A stretch of 64,000 nucleotides of DNA from Nonomuraea sp. SYSU D8015 (GTDB lineage Bacteria; Actinomycetota; Actinomycetes; Streptosporangiales; Streptosporangiaceae): contig NZ_VJYI01000003.1 of the NCBI RefSeq assembly GCF_008065375.1, forward strand, positions 782,425-846,424. The letters are read 5' to 3'. The notes beneath the pieces were generated by a model, which worked only from the letters and a program-made list of their open reading frames with translations, searched no databases and had not been told where the DNA came from. The position numbers were made by a program, and so were the translations under genes. Below are positions 43,522 through 54,086 of this stretch, piece by piece (position 1 is the first letter of the stretch; the number at the start of each line of letters is the position of its first letter).

Positions 43522-44319
43522 ATGCCCAAACACTTCCTCATGTGCCGTCCGGATTACTTCACGGTCGAGTACGCCATCAACCCGTGGATGCACCCCGAGG
43601 CCGGCGCGGACCGCGACGTGGCGGTCCGGCAGTGGGAGGGCCTGAAGGCGGCGTACGAGGAGCTCGGACACGAGGTCAGCCTGATCGACCCGATCGAGGG
43701 GCTGCCCGACATGGTGTTCGCCGCCAACGGCGCACTGGTCGTGGGCGGCCGCGTCTACGGCGCCAGGTTCGCCTACCCGCAGCGCGGCCCCGAGGGCCCG
43801 GCCTACCTGCGGTGGTTCGCCGAGCGCGGCTACCCGGTGCGGGAGCCGCAGCACGTCAACGAGGGCGAGGGCGACTTCCTCACTCTCGACGACGTCATCC
43901 TGGCCGGCACGGGGTTCCGCACCGACGTGGTGGCCCACCAGGAGGCGCAGGAGTACCTCGGCCGCCCCGTCATCTCGCTCACCCTGGTGGACCCCCGCTT
44001 CTACCACCTCGACACGGCGCTGTTCCCGCTCGACGGCCGCAACGTCGCCTACTACCCGGAGGCGTTCTCGGCAGGCAGCCGCGAGGTGCTGCGCCGGATG
44101 TTCCCCGACGCGGTGCTCGCCACCGCGGAGGACGCCGAGGTGCTCGGCCTGAACGCCGTCAGCGACGGCACGAACGTGGTCGTCAACGCCGAGGCTTCGA
44201 CCCTCCAGTTGGAGCTCAAGCGCCGCGGGTACGAGGTGATCCCGGTCGAGCTCTCGGAGCTGCGCAAGGCGGGCGGGGGCCCGAAGTGCTGCACACTGGA
44301 GATCAGGGGGGAGAACTGA
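43522..44319 (+). CDS. DDAH-like amidinohydrolase (dimethylargininase family)
   Basis: A 265-residue member of the pentein superfamily. The nucleophilic Cys lies in GGGPKCCTLEIRG near the C-terminus and the catalytic His in DPRFYHLDTAL; the substrate-binding DMVFAANGAL and EGEGDFLTLDD segments are also present. It hydrolyses methylated arginine, or arginine itself, to citrulline/ornithine-side products. GGAGAGCTTGC precedes the ATG. Followed after one base by the ornithine aminotransferase gene, so an arginine-breakdown role is likely. Confidence 0.88.
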   Translation: MPKHFLMCRPDYFTVEYAINPWMHPEAGADRDVAVRQWEGLKAAYEELGHEVSLIDPIEGLPDMVFAANGALVVGGRVYGARFAYPQRGPEGPAYLRWFAERGYPVREPQHVNEGEGDFLTLDDVILAGTGFRTDVVAHQEAQEYLGRPVISLTLVDPRFYHLDTALFPLDGRNVAYYPEAFSAGSREVLRRMFPDAVLATAEDAEVLGLNAVSDGTNVVVNAEASTLQLELKRRGYEVIPVELSELRKAGGGPKCCTLEIRGEN

Positions 44320-44320
44320 C

Positions 44321-45541
44321 ATGACCAGCAGCGCAGAGCTGATCGAGCTGAGCGAGCGCCGCAGCGCGCACAACTACCATCCGCTGCCCGTCGTGATCCA
44401 GGAGGCCGACGGCGCCTGGGTCACCGACGTGGACGGCAAGCGGTATCTGGACTGTCTGTCCGGCTACTCGTCGCTCAACTTCGGCCACCGCAATCCGAAG
44501 ATCATCGAGGCCGCCCAGGAGCAGCTGCAGCGGCTGACCCTGACCAGCCGCGCCTTCTACCACGACCAGTTCGCGCGCTTCTGCGCCGGGCTCGGCGACC
44601 TCACGGGCAAGGACATGATCCTGCCCATGAACACCGGCGCCGAGGCCGTCGAGACCGCCGTCAAGGTGGCGCGCAAGTGGGGTTACGAGGTCAAGGGCGT
44701 GGAGCCGGACCTCGCCAACATCATCGTGATGGAGAACAACTTCCACGGCCGCACCACCACGATCATCAGCTTCTCCACCGACCCGGAGGCGCACGACAAC
44801 TTCGGCCCGTACACTCCGGGCTTCCGGATCGTGCCGTACGGGTCCATCGAGGCGATCAGGGACGCGGTGGACGCCAACACCGTGGCGGTGCTGGTCGAGC
44901 CGATCCAGGGCGAGGCCGGGGTGCTGGTGCCGCCGGACGGCTACCTGAGCGACATCCGCGAGCTGTGCACCGCCGACGGCATCCTGATGATCGCCGACGA
45001 GGTCCAGTCGGGGCTGGGCCGCACCGGGCACACGTTCGCGTGCGACCACGAAGGGGTCGTGCCCGACATCTACGTCCTGGGCAAGGCGCTCGGCGGCGGG
45101 GTCGTGCCGGTGTCGGCCATCGCGGCGAACCGGGACGTGCTCGGGGTCATCCACCCGGGGCAGCACGGGTCCACGTTCGGCGGCAACCCGCTGGCCTGCG
45201 CCGTCGGCATCGCCGTCATCGACATCCTCAACACCGGCGAGTTCCAGGCCAGGGCCGCCAAGCTCGGCGAGGTGCTGCACACCCGGCTGCGCGAGCTGGT
45301 CGGCAAGGGCGTGGTCGAGGTGCGCGGGCGCGGGCTGTGGGCCGGCGTGGACATCGATCCGTCGCTGGCCACCGGGCGGGAGGTGTCGAAGGCGCTGATG
45401 AAGCGGGGCGTGCTGGCCAAGGACACGCACGGCTCGACGATCCGCCTCGCCCCGCCCATCGTCGTCTCCGAGGACGACCTGATCTGGGCGATCGACCAGC
45501 TCGCCGACGCGCTCTACGAATTCATCGGCAAAAAGCCTTAG
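44321..45541 (+). CDS. rocD: Ornithine--oxo-acid aminotransferase
   Basis: A 406-residue class III PLP aminotransferase. The PLP Lys is in YVLGKALGGGVVPVSA, with the upstream DEVQSGLGRTG and NFHGRTTTI segments typical of ornithine aminotransferases. It converts ornithine to glutamate semialdehyde. Coupled to the DDAH-like gene and likely regulated by the Lrp protein at 42879. Length is normal. Confidence 0.94.
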   Translation: MTSSAELIELSERRSAHNYHPLPVVIQEADGAWVTDVDGKRYLDCLSGYSSLNFGHRNPKIIEAAQEQLQRLTLTSRAFYHDQFARFCAGLGDLTGKDMILPMNTGAEAVETAVKVARKWGYEVKGVEPDLANIIVMENNFHGRTTTIISFSTDPEAHDNFGPYTPGFRIVPYGSIEAIRDAVDANTVAVLVEPIQGEAGVLVPPDGYLSDIRELCTADGILMIADEVQSGLGRTGHTFACDHEGVVPDIYVLGKALGGGVVPVSAIAANRDVLGVIHPGQHGSTFGGNPLACAVGIAVIDILNTGEFQARAAKLGEVLHTRLRELVGKGVVEVRGRGLWAGVDIDPSLATGREVSKALMKRGVLAKDTHGSTIRLAPPIVVSEDDLIWAIDQLADALYEFIGKKP

Positions 45542-45545
45542 TTCC

Positions 45546-45639
45546 TTTACGGCGGGGCCAAGTGGGCCCAACCACCGTACGTGGCTGGGCCCTGTCCAGG
45601 GGGACGGTCCTGCGATTCACGGGGCCGGGCGCCGTTACG
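45546..45639. repeat. Dispersed ~95-bp structured repeat, copy 2
   Basis: Begins TTTACGGCGGGGCC and ends GCGCCGTTACG. Interior TACGTGGCTG, GGGCCCT and CCAGGGGGAC occur in the same order as in the copy at 35074. It sits directly after rocD, again at an operon end. Confidence 0.55.
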
Positions 45640-45647
45640 GCGCCCGG
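45625..45647. terminator. Strong hairpin at rocD / sigma-operon convergence
   Basis: A perfect 10-bp stem (CCGGGCGCCG and its complement) closes on a TTA loop. It lies between two convergent genes and overlaps the right end of the repeat. No U tract. Confidence 0.75.
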
Positions 45648-45662
45648 GCACCGGCTAAGTGG

Positions 45663-46889
45663 TCACTTGCCCGGCCGCGGAGGCGCCGCAGTCGGTTCTT
45701 CCGACCGCAGGGGCTCCTCCGGCCGAGGAGTCACCGTCACGGTCCTCGTCGGCGCCGGCTCTTCTGGTGCGGGCGCACCGCTCGGGGCGAGCGTGGCCTC
45801 TATGGTGGCCTCCGACGTGGGGGGCGGCTCGGGCGTTTCGGTCGAGCCGACCGAGGGCGGCTCGTTGTCCGGCAGCGGGGCGGGGCCGCAGCTCGCGGCC
45901 TCGCGGCCCTCCGTCGGCGCCTCGGGCAGTTCGTCCACCACCGACACGTTGAGCTGGGCCGTCAGCGCCAGGACGCTTCCTGCGGGGGCGCCCACGCCCT
46001 TGTCCTCGACGACCGTCTGCCGCTCCCCCAGGAACATGTGCGTGGCCGGGTCGAAGATGATCTGCGTGAGGGTCCCCTGCGGGTCCCTGCGGCCGAGCGC
46101 CACCCCCTTGCGGCCCGCGGAGTCCTCCACCCCTTCGGCCACCTCGACGCCTGGGATGGCCTTGGCGGCCTCGAACAGGGCGTCACGCTGGGCCTTGGGC
46201 AGGTACGTCTCCCTGACCAGGTCCCCCACGTAGGTGAACGCCGCCATGTCCGCGCTGATGTCCTTGCCCTCGCTCTCGGTGCTCCTCTTGTAGAGGTGCT
46301 CGCGCATCGCGGCGGCGTCGGCGGGGAGCGTGCTCATGTAGGCGTAGTCGGTGCGGCCGTCCTGCCGGCCGGGGCAGGAAGGAAGCGCGGTCCAGCCGGT
46401 TTCGCGCTCCCCGGTCACGTCGGACGGCGGCAGCTCACGGCCCGGCCACGGCTTGGGGTCGAGACCCTTGATCATCAGCAGCCCGTCCTTGCCGCCGTCC
46501 ACCGACTGCCAGATCTTCCTGTGCGTCCGGTAGAGGTGGCGCGACTCCTCGCCGTTCTTGCCGTACGCGTACGAGGGGTACATCGTGTCGGACTCGATCA
46601 GGATGTACTGGCCGGGCCGGGGATCCAACTGGTCCGACAGGACGGCCGACTGGACCGGCGACGTGGTGCCGCCGCCCTGCCGGGACAGGGTCATGCCCAC
46701 CCCGCCGACCAGAGCGATCGTCACCGCGAACGCGGCCGCGGCGTGCCAGCCGAACCGCGGCAGGCGAAAGCGGCCCCCGCGACGCGCCTCCGCCAGCAGC
46801 CGCTCCCGTGCCTGCGCGCGGGCCTCGGCCCGGTAGGGCGGGACGGCCGGCCTGCCCTCGGCGAACACGCGGATCTCGTCCTCATCCAT
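45663..46889 (-). CDS. CU044_5270-like membrane-anchored protein (sigma partner)
   Basis: A 408-residue protein. A cytoplasmic N-terminal stretch (about 1-48) precedes one transmembrane helix (AAAAFAVTIALVGGVGMTL), then a large extracellular part (about 70-320) and a Pro/Thr/Glu-rich tail. It matches the actinobacterial CU044_5270 type often found after ECF sigma genes. The eight-base overlap with the sigma gene suggests it acts as an anti-sigma or signal-receiving partner, though no zinc-binding anti-sigma motif is visible. Confidence 0.78.
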   Translation of the reverse strand: MDEDEIRVFAEGRPAVPPYRAEARAQARERLLAEARRGGRFRLPRFGWHAAAAFAVTIALVGGVGMTLSRQGGGTTSPVQSAVLSDQLDPRPGQYILIESDTMYPSYAYGKNGEESRHLYRTHRKIWQSVDGGKDGLLMIKGLDPKPWPGRELPPSDVTGERETGWTALPSCPGRQDGRTDYAYMSTLPADAAAMREHLYKRSTESEGKDISADMAAFTYVGDLVRETYLPKAQRDALFEAAKAIPGVEVAEGVEDSAGRKGVALGRRDPQGTLTQIIFDPATHMFLGERQTVVEDKGVGAPAGSVLALTAQLNVSVVDELPEAPTEGREAASCGPAPLPDNEPPSVGSTETPEPPPTSEATIEATLAPSGAPAPEEPAPTRTVTVTPRPEEPLRSEEPTAAPPRPGK

Positions 46890-47481
46890 GCTGGCGCTCC
46901 TCTGATGCTCCGAAGGGATCGATGCCGCCGAGCGCCCTGCGCACCTTGGCGCGGAGCCGGTGCAGCCTGGACCGGACGGTGCCGACGGGCACGCCGAGCG
47001 CGATCGCGGCGTCCTCGTACGTCAGGTCCGCCCAGGCCACCAGCAGCAACAGATCGCGCTCGGCCGCGCTGAGCCGGGTCAGCGCCCGCGCCAGCCGGGG
47101 CTGGAGCTGCTCGGCGGTGACCCGGTCGGCGCTGCGGTCGTCGAACGTGCCCGGGCGCTCCACGTTCACCTTGGCCATGGCCGCGGTACGCCGCCGCTCG
47201 GCGCGGCGGTGCTGGGCCACGACGTTGGTGGCGATGCCGTAGAGCCAGGGCCTGGCGTCCGGCCAGGAGCGGTCGTAACGTGCCCGGCCCCGGAACGCGA
47301 CGAGGAACACCTCCCCCGTCACGTCCTCGGCCAGCTCCGCGCCGAGGCGCCGCGCCGCGTACCTGTGGATCTCGTCGGCATGCCGGTCGAACAGCGCCGC
47401 GAAGCTCTCGGGGTCGCTGAGCGAATGCCCGATCAATGTCGAGTCGTCCAGCGTCTCGGGCACGTCCTGAACACCCACCAC
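46882..47481 (-). CDS. ECF RNA polymerase sigma factor
   Basis: A 199-residue sigma-70 family member with region 2 (FDRHADEIHRYAARRLG ... PWLYGIATNVVAQHRR) and region 4 (LTYEDAAIALGVPVGTVRSR, the helix-turn-helix). Regions 1 and 3 are missing as in ECF factors. GTG start. Translationally coupled to the membrane protein downstream, its probable regulator. Confidence 0.93.
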   Translation of the reverse strand: MVGVQDVPETLDDSTLIGHSLSDPESFAALFDRHADEIHRYAARRLGAELAEDVTGEVFLVAFRGRARYDRSWPDARPWLYGIATNVVAQHRRAERRRTAAMAKVNVERPGTFDDRSADRVTAEQLQPRLARALTRLSAAERDLLLLVAWADLTYEDAAIALGVPVGTVRSRLHRLRAKVRRALGGIDPFGASEERQHG

Positions 47482-47549
47482 TGTGCCGGTCCTCTCTCAT
47501 GCGGTCACCCTGTTGTTGGCCGCATGCCGTGGACCGGTTCCCACGATTT

Positions 47550-48263
47550 TCAGCCGAGGCGCCAGGCCTCCATGCCGTCCGGGGCGTCCTGCCGGGCGAA
47601 CCCGGCCGCGGCGAGCTCGGCGTCCAGTCGTTCCCTGGCGACCCAATGGCTCTCGGAGATCACCTCGTTCTCCTCGATCACCACACCGTGCTGCCTGATC
47701 CGGTAGAGGTAGCGGGCCTTGACCGCCTCGTCCGCGACCGCGAGCACCTGGCCCGTGATCTCATAGGTGTGCCTGCCGACCCGGTAGGAGCCCATGACCT
47801 CCATCTCGCCCGGCACGGGCGTCGCCCGCTCGCGCCGGTTGAACACCAGCAGCCCGCCCGGCCGGAGCTGCCTGGCCAGCACCCGCCACAGCTCCTCCCG
47901 CTCGGCCGGCGGGAAGCTGTGCAGCACGGAGATCATCACGACGGCCTCGACCGGCTCGTCCACCTCCACGTCCAGCGCTCCGCACGGCAGGACCGTCACC
48001 CGGCTCAGCAGGTCGGGGTCCTCCGCCAGCCGGTTGACCAGGACCGAGCGCATGCCCAGCGACGGCTCGACGGCGTAGATCTCGGCGGGCGTCTCGCGGG
48101 CGATCAGCCTGGTGATCAGGCCGGTGCCCGCGCCGATCTCGATGACGCTCTCCGTCACGCCTTTCAGCAGCGGAGGCAGCAGTTCGCGGATCATGGGCAC
48201 GTGCCCGTCCTCGTGCCACAGGTCGTAGAACGGGACGGCGAGTGAATAGTGGTCTTCAGTCAT
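47550..48263 (-). CDS. SAM-dependent methyltransferase (class I)
   Basis: A 237-residue methyltransferase. The SAM-binding motif I is VIEIGAGTGLITRL (about 38-51), followed by the acidic motif II (YAVEPSLGM) and a motif VVMISVLHSFP. The family is large and the substrate cannot be told. It lies 22 bases after the PhoD-like gene on the same strand, so the two may be co-transcribed. Far from the polyketide cluster, so a tailoring role there is unlikely. Confidence 0.87.
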   Translation of the reverse strand: MTEDHYSLAVPFYDLWHEDGHVPMIRELLPPLLKGVTESVIEIGAGTGLITRLIARETPAEIYAVEPSLGMRSVLVNRLAEDPDLLSRVTVLPCGALDVEVDEPVEAVVMISVLHSFPPAEREELWRVLARQLRPGGLLVFNRRERATPVPGEMEVMGSYRVGRHTYEITGQVLAVADEAVKARYLYRIRQHGVVIEENEVISESHWVARERLDAELAAAGFARQDAPDGMEAWRLG

Positions 48264-48284
48264 AGCGGCAAACGATAACCATTT

Positions 48285-49841
48285 TCAGTCCAGGCGTACA
48301 GCATCAATCCGCCTGAGTTCCTCGTCGCGGGAGTCGTACCAGGTGACCTGGTCGGGGAGGGTGAGGGTGGCGAGGGCGTTCTGGAACCACGGGCCCTTGG
48401 TGATCCGCCATCTGAACGGCGGCCTCGGGATGCCCGCGAGCCGCGCCAGCAGGCCGCCCACGAGCGTGGCGATCGAGAACTGGGTGAACACGTTGGCCCA
48501 GCGCAGCAGGCGGCTGAGCGGGTTGCGGATCGGCGAGCAGACCACCTGGTGAACCGGGCCGGAGTCGGCCTTGGCCAGGTAGGAGTAGTGGACGTCACCC
48601 GACAGGATCGTCACCGGCTTGCCGAGCCGGATGAGCAGCCCGGCCAGGTCGTCGAACGAGCGCCGGAACGCGGCCCAGTGCTCCAGGTCGATGGCCTGCC
48701 GGAACCTCTCCGACCACCGCGCGACCAGCGGGCCCCACTTGCCGTCGCACAGGGCCTCGTTCCAGTTCTGAACGCCGTGGACGCCCTCCGGCAGCAGGAA
48801 CGGGATGGAAGAGGCGATGATCAGCCGCTCGGCCGGGGCGGCGACCTGCTCCTCCAGCCAGGCCCACTCGTCCGGGTCGAGCATGCGGCGGTCGCCGGGC
48901 GTCAGCTGCCTGGCGCACCGGGTGTCGACCATGATCAGGCGTGCGGGCCCGAGGTCGCGGGCGTAGCTCCAGCGGTTGCTGGAGGGCTCGGCGTCGGCCT
49001 TCTCGGCGAAGGCGTCGAGCGCGTCGCCGCCGTCGCTCCCCTCGAGGGCCAGCAGCGTGCGCAGCAGCGGGTCGGCCGCGCGCTCGGCGGGCGAGAGGTT
49101 GCCGAGGTGCTGATAGACCCAGTACGCCCCCAGCCCCGCCACCACCCGGCGGGGCCACCAGTCCGTCGCGGCCATCTGCTCACGCCACGGCTGCGAGGTG
49201 TTCCAGTCGTCGCGCAGGTCGTGGTCGTCGAAGATCATGGCGGTCGGCACGGTGGACAGCAGCCAGCGGATCTCCGGGTCGGTCCACGCCTGACGATAGA
49301 GCTCGGCATATTCCTCGAAGTCGGCGATCTCGTCGAGGGGCGGCGTGCTCCGGCGTGAGCAGATGTAGGCCCGCATCTCGGGCGAGGGGTTGTCGGCGTA
49401 GACCTGGTCGCCGAGGAGCAGCAGCAGGTCGGGCCACTCCGCGTCGTCCGAGCGGGCGAGGTGGCGGCCATAGGAGCGCAGGACGTCCTCGCCGTAGACG
49501 CGCACGTGCGCCACGTCGTGCGGCACGCTGGTGCGGCACGACCCGAACGCCAGCCGCCGTGCCCCTTCGGCGGGCAGCAGGCGGATCCGGGACGGCGGGC
49601 GACCCGCCAGGGGCCATACCTGGTCCCCGTCGAGCCTCACGGAATAGGAGGCGATATCCTGGGAGAGCTCAACGAGATCCACGATCGCGTAGTGGTGTCC
49701 GTGCACGGTGAAGGTAGGCGACCGGTAAGACCTACCGCCCGCCTCGATGGTGACCGTGCAGGGTTCGGCGGTCTCCACCCAGATCGAGGCGCTGTCAGAA
49801 TCGACGTGTCGCAGCATCGGTCCCACCACGAGTGCGGGCAT
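48285..49841 (-). CDS. PhoD-like metallophosphatase
   Basis: A 518-residue protein of the PhoD/alkaline phosphatase D type. An N-terminal beta domain (about 1-95) leads to a calcineurin-like core with LLLLGDQVYAD, FDDHDLRDDW and ILSGDVHYSYLAK metal-ligand motifs. No signal peptide is seen, unlike secreted PhoD, so it may act in the cytoplasm. Start 49841 was chosen because it follows GGGGGGTGGG and gives MPALVVGPMLRHVDS; an open extension to 50009 looks non-coding. Confidence 0.86.
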   Translation of the reverse strand: MPALVVGPMLRHVDSDSASIWVETAEPCTVTIEAGGRSYRSPTFTVHGHHYAIVDLVELSQDIASYSVRLDGDQVWPLAGRPPSRIRLLPAEGARRLAFGSCRTSVPHDVAHVRVYGEDVLRSYGRHLARSDDAEWPDLLLLLGDQVYADNPSPEMRAYICSRRSTPPLDEIADFEEYAELYRQAWTDPEIRWLLSTVPTAMIFDDHDLRDDWNTSQPWREQMAATDWWPRRVVAGLGAYWVYQHLGNLSPAERAADPLLRTLLALEGSDGGDALDAFAEKADAEPSSNRWSYARDLGPARLIMVDTRCARQLTPGDRRMLDPDEWAWLEEQVAAPAERLIIASSIPFLLPEGVHGVQNWNEALCDGKWGPLVARWSERFRQAIDLEHWAAFRRSFDDLAGLLIRLGKPVTILSGDVHYSYLAKADSGPVHQVVCSPIRNPLSRLLRWANVFTQFSIATLVGGLLARLAGIPRPPFRWRITKGPWFQNALATLTLPDQVTWYDSRDEELRRIDAVRLD

Positions 49842-50059
49842 CCCACCCCCCGATTTCGATGATTCGGCACACTCTTGCCGCCAAGACTGCCAGAGTGGCA
49901 CGGTCCACAGCATCCCGATCAGCGGCTTGGATTTCTCCGAACGGCTAGGCAAGGTCAAACGCCCCACCCTAGGATGATCGCGACAACATCGCCCATAACG
50001 GGAAGGCAATGGCGCTTTCCCTGCGAAACAGGGCGTATATACCAGGAGGAATCTCTTCC

Positions 50060-51337
<1,278 letters not shown>

Positions 51338-51343
51338 CCGTAC

Positions 51344-51376
51344 GGGCGACCCCAGCACACGCTCCCGGGGTCGCCC
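51344..51376 (+). terminator. Hairpin after the dehydrogenase gene
   Basis: GGGCGACCCC (51344-51353) pairs perfectly with GGGGTCGCCC (51367-51376) across a 13-base loop, seven bases after the stop codon. Probable transcription terminator without a U tract. Confidence 0.7.
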
Positions 51377-51480
51377 ACGATCAACGGCCATGGGCGCGGG
51401 GCCATATTCCCAGTACACAAGTTCTGCAAACGCGAATGTCGCAGCTCAGAGCACTGATCATCTTCTGCTAACACTGGAGG

Positions 51481-52305
51481 GTGCTCAGGTTGGTGCTGTC
51501 CCTGGTCCTGCTCGATCCAGCCGCCGTCGCCGAGATGTCGCAACGCAACATCCCCGTCTCCCGCGTGCTGACCCCTCACGGCGATCGCCTGGGCTATGCC
51601 CCGGTCCCGCGCCCCTACACGGGGGCGCGGCGGCTCACCGGGGTGCTCGTCGGCCGGGACCCCGTCACGCGGAAGGACGTGATGTGCGGGGGGACGGTGA
51701 TCGGCTCGCGCAGCCGCAGCCTGGTGCTGACGGCGGCGCACTGCATCTACCACCACGGCAGGTTGCTCGAGCACCTCGCCTTCCTGCCGGGCTTCGACCA
51801 AGGGCGGGCGCGGCTGGGGATGTGGCCGGTCGTGCGCACGTGGGTTCCGTCGAGGTGGCGCAACCGGCCGTACTCGCCCGAGCTGCTGCCGTACGACGTC
51901 GGTCTGGTCGGGGTGGTGCGGCGAGGCCCCCGGCTGGAGGACGTGACCGGGCGCGGGCTGCGTCCGATACCGACCGCGAGGGGCACCGAGCTGCGCGGCC
52001 TGGAGCTGCTGGGCTACCCGGCGGGCAAGGGGTACCCGCAGCTGCGGCTGTACCGGTGCCTGGCCGACGCGGTCGAGGCCGTCTCGCGGGGGCCGGGGCT
52101 GATGGTCACGCACAACTGTCACGCCGCCGCGGGCGGCAGCGGCGGCCCCGTGTTGTACGGCGGCGCGATCGCGGGCGTCGTGTCGTCCTCCAGCCCGCTG
52201 CGCGACGCGAGGGGCTACACCGTGATGGCCAGGCTGGGCGGCCGGCCCTTCGAGCAGCTGTTCGCCAGGGCCGACCGGGCGATGCGGATCAAGCGGCCCG
52301 GCTGA
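51481..52305 (+). CDS. Trypsin-like serine protease (S1 family)
   Basis: A 274-residue chymotrypsin-fold protease. The triad is His in LVLTAAHCIY, Asp in LPYDVGLVG and Ser in AAGGSGGPVLYGG. The N-terminus has a short hydrophobic stretch (LRLVLSLVLLDPAAVAE) that may be a weak export signal. GTG start. The 3' end overlaps the convergent oxidoreductase gene by 17 bases. Confidence 0.82.
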   Translation: MLRLVLSLVLLDPAAVAEMSQRNIPVSRVLTPHGDRLGYAPVPRPYTGARRLTGVLVGRDPVTRKDVMCGGTVIGSRSRSLVLTAAHCIYHHGRLLEHLAFLPGFDQGRARLGMWPVVRTWVPSRWRNRPYSPELLPYDVGLVGVVRRGPRLEDVTGRGLRPIPTARGTELRGLELLGYPAGKGYPQLRLYRCLADAVEAVSRGPGLMVTHNCHAAAGGSGGPVLYGGAIAGVVSSSSPLRDARGYTVMARLGGRPFEQLFARADRAMRIKRPG

Positions 52306-53176
52306 CGATCTCCTCGCAGAGTGCGTGCGTGAGCAGGGCGTCCTCCGCGCCGATCCGGCGGCCCTCGCGGACGGCGGTGAGGAATTCCAGGCAGATCTGC
52401 TCGACGCCGCGCTGCCTGGCCACCGGGATCCAGTCGGGGCGACGGGTGAGGACCTCGCCGCCGCGATAGTCGATCACGTCGCCCAGGTTGACCACGCGGC
52501 GTTTGACCCCGTCGCCCATGACCTCGCAGGACTCCTCGCTCGCGCCGCTCAGCCGGTTCATGACGCCGACGGCGGTGTAGCCGTCGCCGGACAGCTGCAG
52601 CACGATGTGCTCCAGGAGGCCGTCCTTGACGCGGGTCCTGATCGTGCTGCCGGTGATCGGACCGGGGACGAGGAACCTGAGGGTGTCCGCGACGTGGATG
52701 AAGTCGTCGAAGATCACCCGGCGGGGGTCGTCGGGGTCGTTGTCGCGGTTCTTCTCCATGAGAATGAGATGCCGGGGCAGGTCGGCGAGCGCGGCGTAGC
52801 CGGGCGCGTGGCGCCGGTTGAAGCCGACCATCAACGACCTGTCCGCGGCCTCGGCGAGCCGTACGAGCCGCTCGGACTCCTCCAGCGTGTACGCGATCGG
52901 CTTGTCCACGTAGACGTGGATCCCGGCGTTGAGCAGCGGCTCGACGATCTCCGGGTGGGCGTCGGTGGCGGCGTGCACGAACGCGGCGTCGACCCCCGCC
53001 TTGATCACCTCGTCCACGCTGGTCGACCGGCGGGCGATGCGGTAGGCGTCGCCGAGCCGGTCGAGCCGGGCGCTGTTGCGGGTGCACAGGTGCAGGTCGA
53101 GGCCGGGCTGTGCGGCGAGCACCGGCAGGTACGCCTTCTCCGCGATGTCGCCCAGGCCGATCATTGCTGTCTTCAC
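52289..53176 (-). CDS. Gfo/Idh/MocA-family oxidoreductase
   Basis: A 295-residue NAD(P)-dependent dehydrogenase. The Rossmann start TAMIGLGDIAEKAYLPVL and the conserved HVYVDKPIAYTLEE (the EKP-like motif, here DKP) identify the family; the sugar or cyclitol substrate is unknown. GTG 53176 overlaps the end of the upstream epimerase-like gene by four bases. Third gene of the operon starting at 54452. Confidence 0.88.
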   Translation of the reverse strand: MKTAMIGLGDIAEKAYLPVLAAQPGLDLHLCTRNSARLDRLGDAYRIARRSTSVDEVIKAGVDAAFVHAATDAHPEIVEPLLNAGIHVYVDKPIAYTLEESERLVRLAEAADRSLMVGFNRRHAPGYAALADLPRHLILMEKNRDNDPDDPRRVIFDDFIHVADTLRFLVPGPITGSTIRTRVKDGLLEHIVLQLSGDGYTAVGVMNRLSGASEESCEVMGDGVKRRVVNLGDVIDYRGGEVLTRRPDWIPVARQRGVEQICLEFLTAVREGRRIGAEDALLTHALCEEIVSRAA

Positions 53177-54084
53177 GCGTCGAGCGTAGCCTTGAGCGCC
53201 TGCTCGATCGGGGTAGGCGCGACGCCGAAGGTGCCCTGGAAGGCCGAGGAGTCGAGCACGAAGGGCGCGACGAACTGGTAGCGGATGTGCGGGAGCTCGC
53301 CGATCATGGGCGAGAACAGGCCGACCGCCCGCACCAGCGGCCAGGGCAGCTGCACCATCCGGGGCGCCGGGCGGCCGAGCAGCGCGGCCATCCGCTCCCC
53401 CATCTCGCGGAAGGTCAGCGGCTCGACGGTCGGCACGTGCCAGGGCCGGCCCCAGGCCCGCTCGTCGCGGCCGGCCACGATCAACGCGTCGGCCACGTCG
53501 GGCAGGTACGTCCAGCTGTGCGGCATGTCGGCCGGCCAGACGAGCTGGACGGTCTTGCCCGCCCGGAGCGGGCCGAGGAAGCGCTCGCCCAGGTAGGACT
53601 GGTCGGTGGCGCCGGGGCCGAAGTAGTCGGAGCCGCGCACCTCGGCGGCCCTGATCCGGCCGGCCTCGTGGGCGGCCAGCGCGTCGGCCCACATCCTGGC
53701 CCGCACCTGGGCCTTGGGGCTGGTGGAGGCGAGCGGCAGGTCCTCGGTCATGGGGCCGGTGACCGGTCCGTACGGGTAGAGGTTGCCGAGCATCACGTAC
53801 ACGGCGCCGCTCGCCTCGGCGGCGGCCAGGAACGACTCGGCCATCGGCGGCCAGTCGGTGAGCCAGCGGTGGTATCGCGGATTGACGCAGTTGTAGAGGA
53901 CGTCGGCCCCCTTGGCGACCTCGGTCAGCTTCGCCTTGTCGGCCACGTCGGCGGCGACCCTGACCGCGCCGGCGGGCCCGGAGCCCGAGCGGGTCACGAC
54001 GGTGACCTCGTGGCCCTGGGCGAGGAGCTTGGTGGCCAGGTGCGTGCCGACCTGGCCGGAACCCACGACGACGTGCTTACCCAT
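53173..54084 (-). CDS. NAD(P)-dependent epimerase/dehydratase-type protein
   Basis: A 303-residue extended SDR-like protein. It begins HVVVGSGQVGTHLATKL, a nucleotide-binding loop slightly different from the usual GxxGxxG, and contains MLGNLYPYGP where the YxxxK-type region would be; the catalytic Lys is not obvious. It could act as a nucleoside-sugar or flavin-type reductase. Start 54084 gives MGKHVVVG; the open frame upstream overlaps the DUF2568 gene. Confidence 0.83.
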   Translation of the reverse strand: MGKHVVVGSGQVGTHLATKLLAQGHEVTVVTRSGSGPAGAVRVAADVADKAKLTEVAKGADVLYNCVNPRYHRWLTDWPPMAESFLAAAEASGAVYVMLGNLYPYGPVTGPMTEDLPLASTSPKAQVRARMWADALAAHEAGRIRAAEVRGSDYFGPGATDQSYLGERFLGPLRAGKTVQLVWPADMPHSWTYLPDVADALIVAGRDERAWGRPWHVPTVEPLTFREMGERMAALLGRPAPRMVQLPWPLVRAVGLFSPMIGELPHIRYQFVAPFVLDSSAFQGTFGVAPTPIEQALKATLDA

Positions 54085-54086
54085 GA

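Noticed and set aside
53177..53692. N-terminal extension of the Gfo/Idh protein
   Set aside because: Arg/Pro-rich shadow of the epimerase-like gene; the Rossmann fold begins at 53176.
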